From: CALIKS01 sp964440295
Lineage (GTDB): Archaea > Thermoproteota > Nitrososphaeria_A > Caldarchaeales > Calditenuaceae
Direction: 5' to 3'
Length of the DNA stretch: 59,350 nucleotides
Assembly (NCBI GenBank): GCA_964440295.1
Contig: CAYTRT010000005.1
Span: 1 to 59,350, forward strand
Made by a program: the position numbers and the translations under genes. Positions 56,285 through 59,350 of this stretch are shown here, piece by piece. The notes beneath the pieces are model-generated. The model searched no databases. It saw nothing but the letters and a program-made list of their open reading frames with translations, and had not been told where the DNA came from. How positions within the stretch are numbered: the stretch's first letter is position 1; each line of letters begins with the position of its first letter.

Positions 56285-58405
56285 TTGGCAAAAGACTTAG
56301 TCTGTGGGATGTATGTTGATGAGGATAAGACACCTTTCAAGTTAAAAAGAGGCGACGTCACTTACTACTTCTGCAGCAAAAACTGCCTCAACACCTTCCT
56401 CGCCCCGGAGAGGGAACTTCACCAACTTAAAATTTTGGCTGCTATGGCGTTAATACTGGGAGGATTAACAGCGTTCTTCGAGTATATCTATCCAGTAAAT
56501 TGGCCTCTGCATAATTATTTATTGCTATTCATGCTTGCCACGCCAGTCCAGTTCATAGCTGGTTGGAAATTCTACGAAGGCACTTGGGGAGCCATTAAGG
56601 CTAGACAGGCAAACATGGATAGTCTAATAGCTATTGGAACGACTACTGCATGGCTATACAGCACGTTATACATGCTACAAACCCTAAATCTAGTTCCGAG
56701 CATTTTTCCAAGAATCGCTACTGGTGGTCCTGAAGTATACTTCACCGAGGCCGGGCTAATTATAGGCTTCGTTCTTCTCGGAAGAGTGATGGAGCAAATA
56801 GTCAAGGGCAAGGCCACCGAGGCTGTGAGAAAGTTGGTTGATCTACAGCCAAAGATGGCGACAGTCCTAAGGGATGGCGAGGAGAAAAAAATACCGGTTG
56901 AGCAGGTTGTGGTGGGTGAATTATTAGTCGTGCGTCCTGGCGAGAGAGTTCCTGTAGACGGCGTAGTCATTGATGGTCATTCATACATTGATCAAAGCAT
57001 GATCACTGGTGAGAGTATGCCAGTCGAGAAGAAGGTCGGGGACGAAGTCATTGGAGGCACTATCAACATGAGTGGAGTACTCAAGATAAGGGCGACGAAG
57101 GTCGGCGCAGATACCATGCTGTCCCAGATAGTGAAGATGGTTGAAGAAGCCATACTGACAAGGGCGCCTATGCAGCGCCTTGCAGACAGAGTGGCGGCAT
57201 ACTTTGTTCCAATAGTGATAGTTGTTGCTATTTCTTCATTTATATTCTGGTATTTGATAGCGGGTAAACCACTTGGAATAGCCCTTATGTCCTTGATTTC
57301 TGTCTTAATAATTGCGTGTCCCTGCGCGCTCGGAATAGCTACTCCAGCCGCTATAATGATAGGCGCGAGTAAGAGCGCTCAGCATGGAATCCTGATAAAA
57401 AGTGGAGAATACCTCGAGAAGCTTAGTAAAATTGATCTAATAGTTTTTGATAAGACCGGTACGCTAACCAAGGGTGAGCCAAGAGTTACTGACATTTTAG
57501 CCCTTGACGGATTTGCCGAAAATGATGTCATAGAATTGGCCCTAACGTTGGAGAGTGGTTCTAGGCATCCACTGAGCGAAGCCGTAAGAAAGTTGGCCAG
57601 CTCTAGGGGCATTAATACACCACGTACTATTGATGCATTTGAGGAAGTGCCCGGTCATGGCCTACGCGCTTCGATAGACGGGCGTAGGGTTCTCCTCGGC
57701 AATCTAAGGCTTATGAAGAGTTCCGGTCTCAATATTGATGAATATATCATAGAGAGGCTTAAATTGCTTGAAGAGGATGGAAAGACAGCCATACTACTTG
57801 GGTTTGATAATCGAGTTGTGGGCATAATAGCTTTTTCAGACACAATCAAGGAGAATGCGGCAGAGGTCATCGACAGACTTAAGTGGATGGGCATTAAGGT
57901 TGCGCTGCTTACAGGTGACAATAGCAGGGCAGCCAACGCAATAGCCAGAAAGCTGGGAATAGACCTTGTCTTTGCAGAAGTCTTACCCACTGATAAGGCC
58001 TGCATCGTAAGGAGACTGAGAGAGGAAGGAAAGGTCGTCGCCATGGTGGGTGATGGAATTAACGACGCACCCGCATTGGCTGAGGCTGACGTGGGGATTG
58101 CGATAGGAAGCGGTACAGACATTGCCAGAGAGACCGGCGGAATAATCCTAGTAAAAAATGACTTAAGAGACATAATCGTAGCGGTATATCTATCTAGAAA
58201 GGTTGTTCGAAAGATGAAAGAAAACCTCTTCTGGGCCTTCATCTACAACGTTGTGCTAATACCCGTCGCTGCAGGAATACTATATTCCCTCGGAATAATG
58301 TTTAACCCAGTATTCGCCGCAGTAGCAATGGCGACAAGCTCAATTACAGTTACCTTAAACTCAATGCTGCTGAATCGATTCAAACCAAACACTAAGCAAC
58401 ATTAA
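56285..58405 (+). CDS. Copper-type P1B ATPase with N-terminal YHS/TRASH domain
   Basis: The N-terminus has a small metal-binding YHS domain (VCGMYVDEDKTPFKLKR, YYFCSKNCLNTFL) in place of the usual HMA domain. The membrane and catalytic parts follow: MITGESMPVEKK, the metal site ACPCALGIATPAA (CPC, typical for Cu+), DKTGTLTKGEP (phosphorylated Asp), SRHPLSEAV, and GDGINDAPALAEADVGIAIG. It exports or loads copper (Cu+/Ag+ class). The start is TTG 56285. It is full length with 706 residues and about eight membrane helices. Confidence 0.93.
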   Translation: MAKDLVCGMYVDEDKTPFKLKRGDVTYYFCSKNCLNTFLAPERELHQLKILAAMALILGGLTAFFEYIYPVNWPLHNYLLLFMLATPVQFIAGWKFYEGTWGAIKARQANMDSLIAIGTTTAWLYSTLYMLQTLNLVPSIFPRIATGGPEVYFTEAGLIIGFVLLGRVMEQIVKGKATEAVRKLVDLQPKMATVLRDGEEKKIPVEQVVVGELLVVRPGERVPVDGVVIDGHSYIDQSMITGESMPVEKKVGDEVIGGTINMSGVLKIRATKVGADTMLSQIVKMVEEAILTRAPMQRLADRVAAYFVPIVIVVAISSFIFWYLIAGKPLGIALMSLISVLIIACPCALGIATPAAIMIGASKSAQHGILIKSGEYLEKLSKIDLIVFDKTGTLTKGEPRVTDILALDGFAENDVIELALTLESGSRHPLSEAVRKLASSRGINTPRTIDAFEEVPGHGLRASIDGRRVLLGNLRLMKSSGLNIDEYIIERLKLLEEDGKTAILLGFDNRVVGIIAFSDTIKENAAEVIDRLKWMGIKVALLTGDNSRAANAIARKLGIDLVFAEVLPTDKACIVRRLREEGKVVAMVGDGINDAPALAEADVGIAIGSGTDIARETGGIILVKNDLRDIIVAVYLSRKVVRKMKENLFWAFIYNVVLIPVAAGILYSLGIMFNPVFAAVAMATSSITVTLNSMLLNRFKPNTKQH

Positions 58406-58445
58406 ATTCCCTCGACGAAATATTGTAAAGTTTAGTTCCAAAAAT

Positions 58446-59243
58446 TCAATAAAGTTTGTAGAGGGTTAGGACGTATTCGAGCTCAGTGGCGGTTATTCCA
58501 CCATCGACAGGTATGACGGCTCCAGTTATGAATGATGACTCGTCTGAGGCTAAGAACAGGGCTGCATAAGCTATTTCTTCAGGTCTTCCTATTCTGCCAA
58601 TTGGGTGGAGTCTTCCAACAGTTTCAAGATACTTCTCAGGATTCTTCTTATCGATGTATTGCTCAGTCAGCCTAGTCAGTATAAAGCCAGGGCAAAGACA
58701 ATTTACTCTAATTTTATACGGAGCACCATCTAGCGCCAGCGCTCTAGTTAGCCCAATCAGTCCGCTCTTTGAAGCTGAGTAGGCACTACAGCCCGGCAGG
58801 CTTACGATACCTAAGACTGATGAATTGTTAATTATCGAGCCGCCAGTACCCTGCTTAATCATCTGTTTAAAGCTGTATTTTGAGCAGAGGAAAGCGCCCT
58901 TTAAGTTTGTATCTATCACTTTGTCCCAATCTTCTTCGCTGTAATCAGCCACGAATCCGTCAATCTCGATTCCTGCATTATTGAACAAAACATCAATTTT
59001 ACCCCACTTCTCCACGGTCTTATTAATTAGGTTTTGAACATCAGTAGAACTCGACACGTCGGTTTTTACAAAAATTGCTTCATATCCTTCTTTGTTAATT
59101 TCTTCAGCTAGCGCGTTTCCCCTTCTTTCATTCCTTCCAGCAAGGACTACCTTAGAGCCTTCTTTGGCAAATAGCTTAGCTGTGGCTTCTCCTATGCCAC
59201 TAGTGGCTCCCGTTATTATCGAGACTTTCCCTAAAAGTCGCAT
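58446..59243 (-). CDS. Short-chain dehydrogenase/reductase (FabG-like)
   Basis: The 265-residue protein has the SDR motifs TGATSGIGEATAKLF (cofactor), NNAGIEIDGFV, SSVLGIVSLPGCSAYSASKSGLIGLTRALA (Ser, Tyr, Lys catalytic set) and CPGFILT. R residues after the Rossmann loop (LAGRNERRGNAL) suggest NADP. Glucose-type or 3-oxoacyl substrates are both possible. It ends the annotated genes on the minus strand. The partial frame at the window edge may lie upstream in the same transcript. Confidence 0.9.
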   Translation of the reverse strand: MRLLGKVSIITGATSGIGEATAKLFAKEGSKVVLAGRNERRGNALAEEINKEGYEAIFVKTDVSSSTDVQNLINKTVEKWGKIDVLFNNAGIEIDGFVADYSEEDWDKVIDTNLKGAFLCSKYSFKQMIKQGTGGSIINNSSVLGIVSLPGCSAYSASKSGLIGLTRALALDGAPYKIRVNCLCPGFILTRLTEQYIDKKNPEKYLETVGRLHPIGRIGRPEEIAYAALFLASDESSFITGAVIPVDGGITATELEYVLTLYKLY

Positions 59244-59301
59244 AACATTTCACCCTAGATAATGAGTAAATAATTCTTACTAATAAACTGAATTATCGAG
59301 C

Positions 59302-59350
59302 CTACACACTTTTAATGTCTTCGGGTCTGAGTTTGGTATAGTCCCAACTA
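59302..59350 (-). CDS. Possible C-terminal end of a gene running off the window
   Basis: On the minus strand the last 49 bases encode SWDYTKLRPEDIKSV followed by a stop. The composition (W, Y, PEDI) looks like protein C-terminal sequence. It would be 58 bp upstream of the SDR gene on the same strand. Too short for any functional call. Confidence 0.3.
   Translation of the reverse strand, partial: SWDYTKLRPEDIKSV

Noticed and set aside
1..59350. CRISPR array
   Set aside because: I saw no set of regularly spaced direct repeats of 24-37 bp anywhere in the window, and no cas genes.

Overview
The window is a gene-dense archaeal chromosome segment. Markers that place it in Archaea are ABCE1/Rli1, Nob1, a Fap7/AK6-type kinase, the RNase P protein Rpp21 (RNP4), ribosomal protein S25e, Taw2, an archaemetzincin, large Lhr helicase, DUF373, a GPN-loop GTPase, tRNA genes without encoded CCA, and TATA boxes about 25-35 bases before many start codons. 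S25e and the fused GMP synthase point to the TACK/Thermoproteota side. A protein disulfide oxidoreductase suggests a thermophile. DnaK and DnaJ are present although most hyperthermophilic archaea lack them, so I favour a deep or uncultivated TACK lineage rather than Sulfolobales or Thermoproteales. The exact group cannot be settled by eye. Two 100-base runs of N mark assembly joins, so this is a draft or metagenome assembly, and two apparent frameshifts must be read with that in mind.

Layout. Positions 1-400 hold a degenerate LAGLIDADG endonuclease fragment and tRNA-Asp. 0.5-6.8 kb: PurM-like protein, surface beta-propeller, glycerate 2-kinase, acyl-CoA dehydrogenase and two membrane proteins. 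6.8-12.8 kb: Lhr helicase converging on a three-gene operon encoding a miniature Smc5/6-like ATPase, a ScpA-like kleisin and a tandem winged-helix (KITE) protein. 12.9-22 kb: housekeeping genes (archaemetzincin, AK6, isocitrate dehydrogenase, Nob1, NAD kinase, ABCE1), a PqqD-like protein, a GIY-YIG protein, an F420-type oxidoreductase and two tRNAs. 22-29.6 kb: GMP synthase, then GPN GTPase, coiled-coil protein, DUF373 and cis-prenyltransferase; an M24 peptidase and DnaJ lie on the opposite strand. 29.7-31.4 kb: APC permease.

31.6-39.9 kb is one long operon: a hydrogenase maturation protease followed by subunits in the order A-B-C-D-H-I-J-K-L-M/N of complex I. The large subunit keeps all four Ni-binding cysteines, so this is a group 4 membrane [NiFe]-hydrogenase with complex-I-like extra membrane subunits. 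It would pass electrons from ferredoxin to protons and pump ions. A cluster of TTTGCAT/ATGCAAA repeats lies directly upstream.

40-46 kb: tRNA-Ser, DnaK with a cyclophilin-fold partner, S25e, Taw2, a frameshifted AbrB-PhoU regulator, a stand-alone Lrp effector domain, a universal stress protein and an extremely acidic mini-protein. 46-51.7 kb: SufC, an M1 aminopeptidase with HEAT repeats, RNP4, PDO, PAC2-like protein and Hsp20. 51.7-59.3 kb: a DUF4443-like regulator beside trpGE, a citramalate synthase whose reading frame lacks a normal start, a copper P-type ATPase and an SDR dehydrogenase.

The most interesting system is the mini-SMC/kleisin/KITE operon: its head domain has Smc5- and Smc6-type motifs but the whole ATPase is only about 580 residues with no room for a normal hinge, and its KITE partner ends like Nse3/MAGE rather than ScpB.
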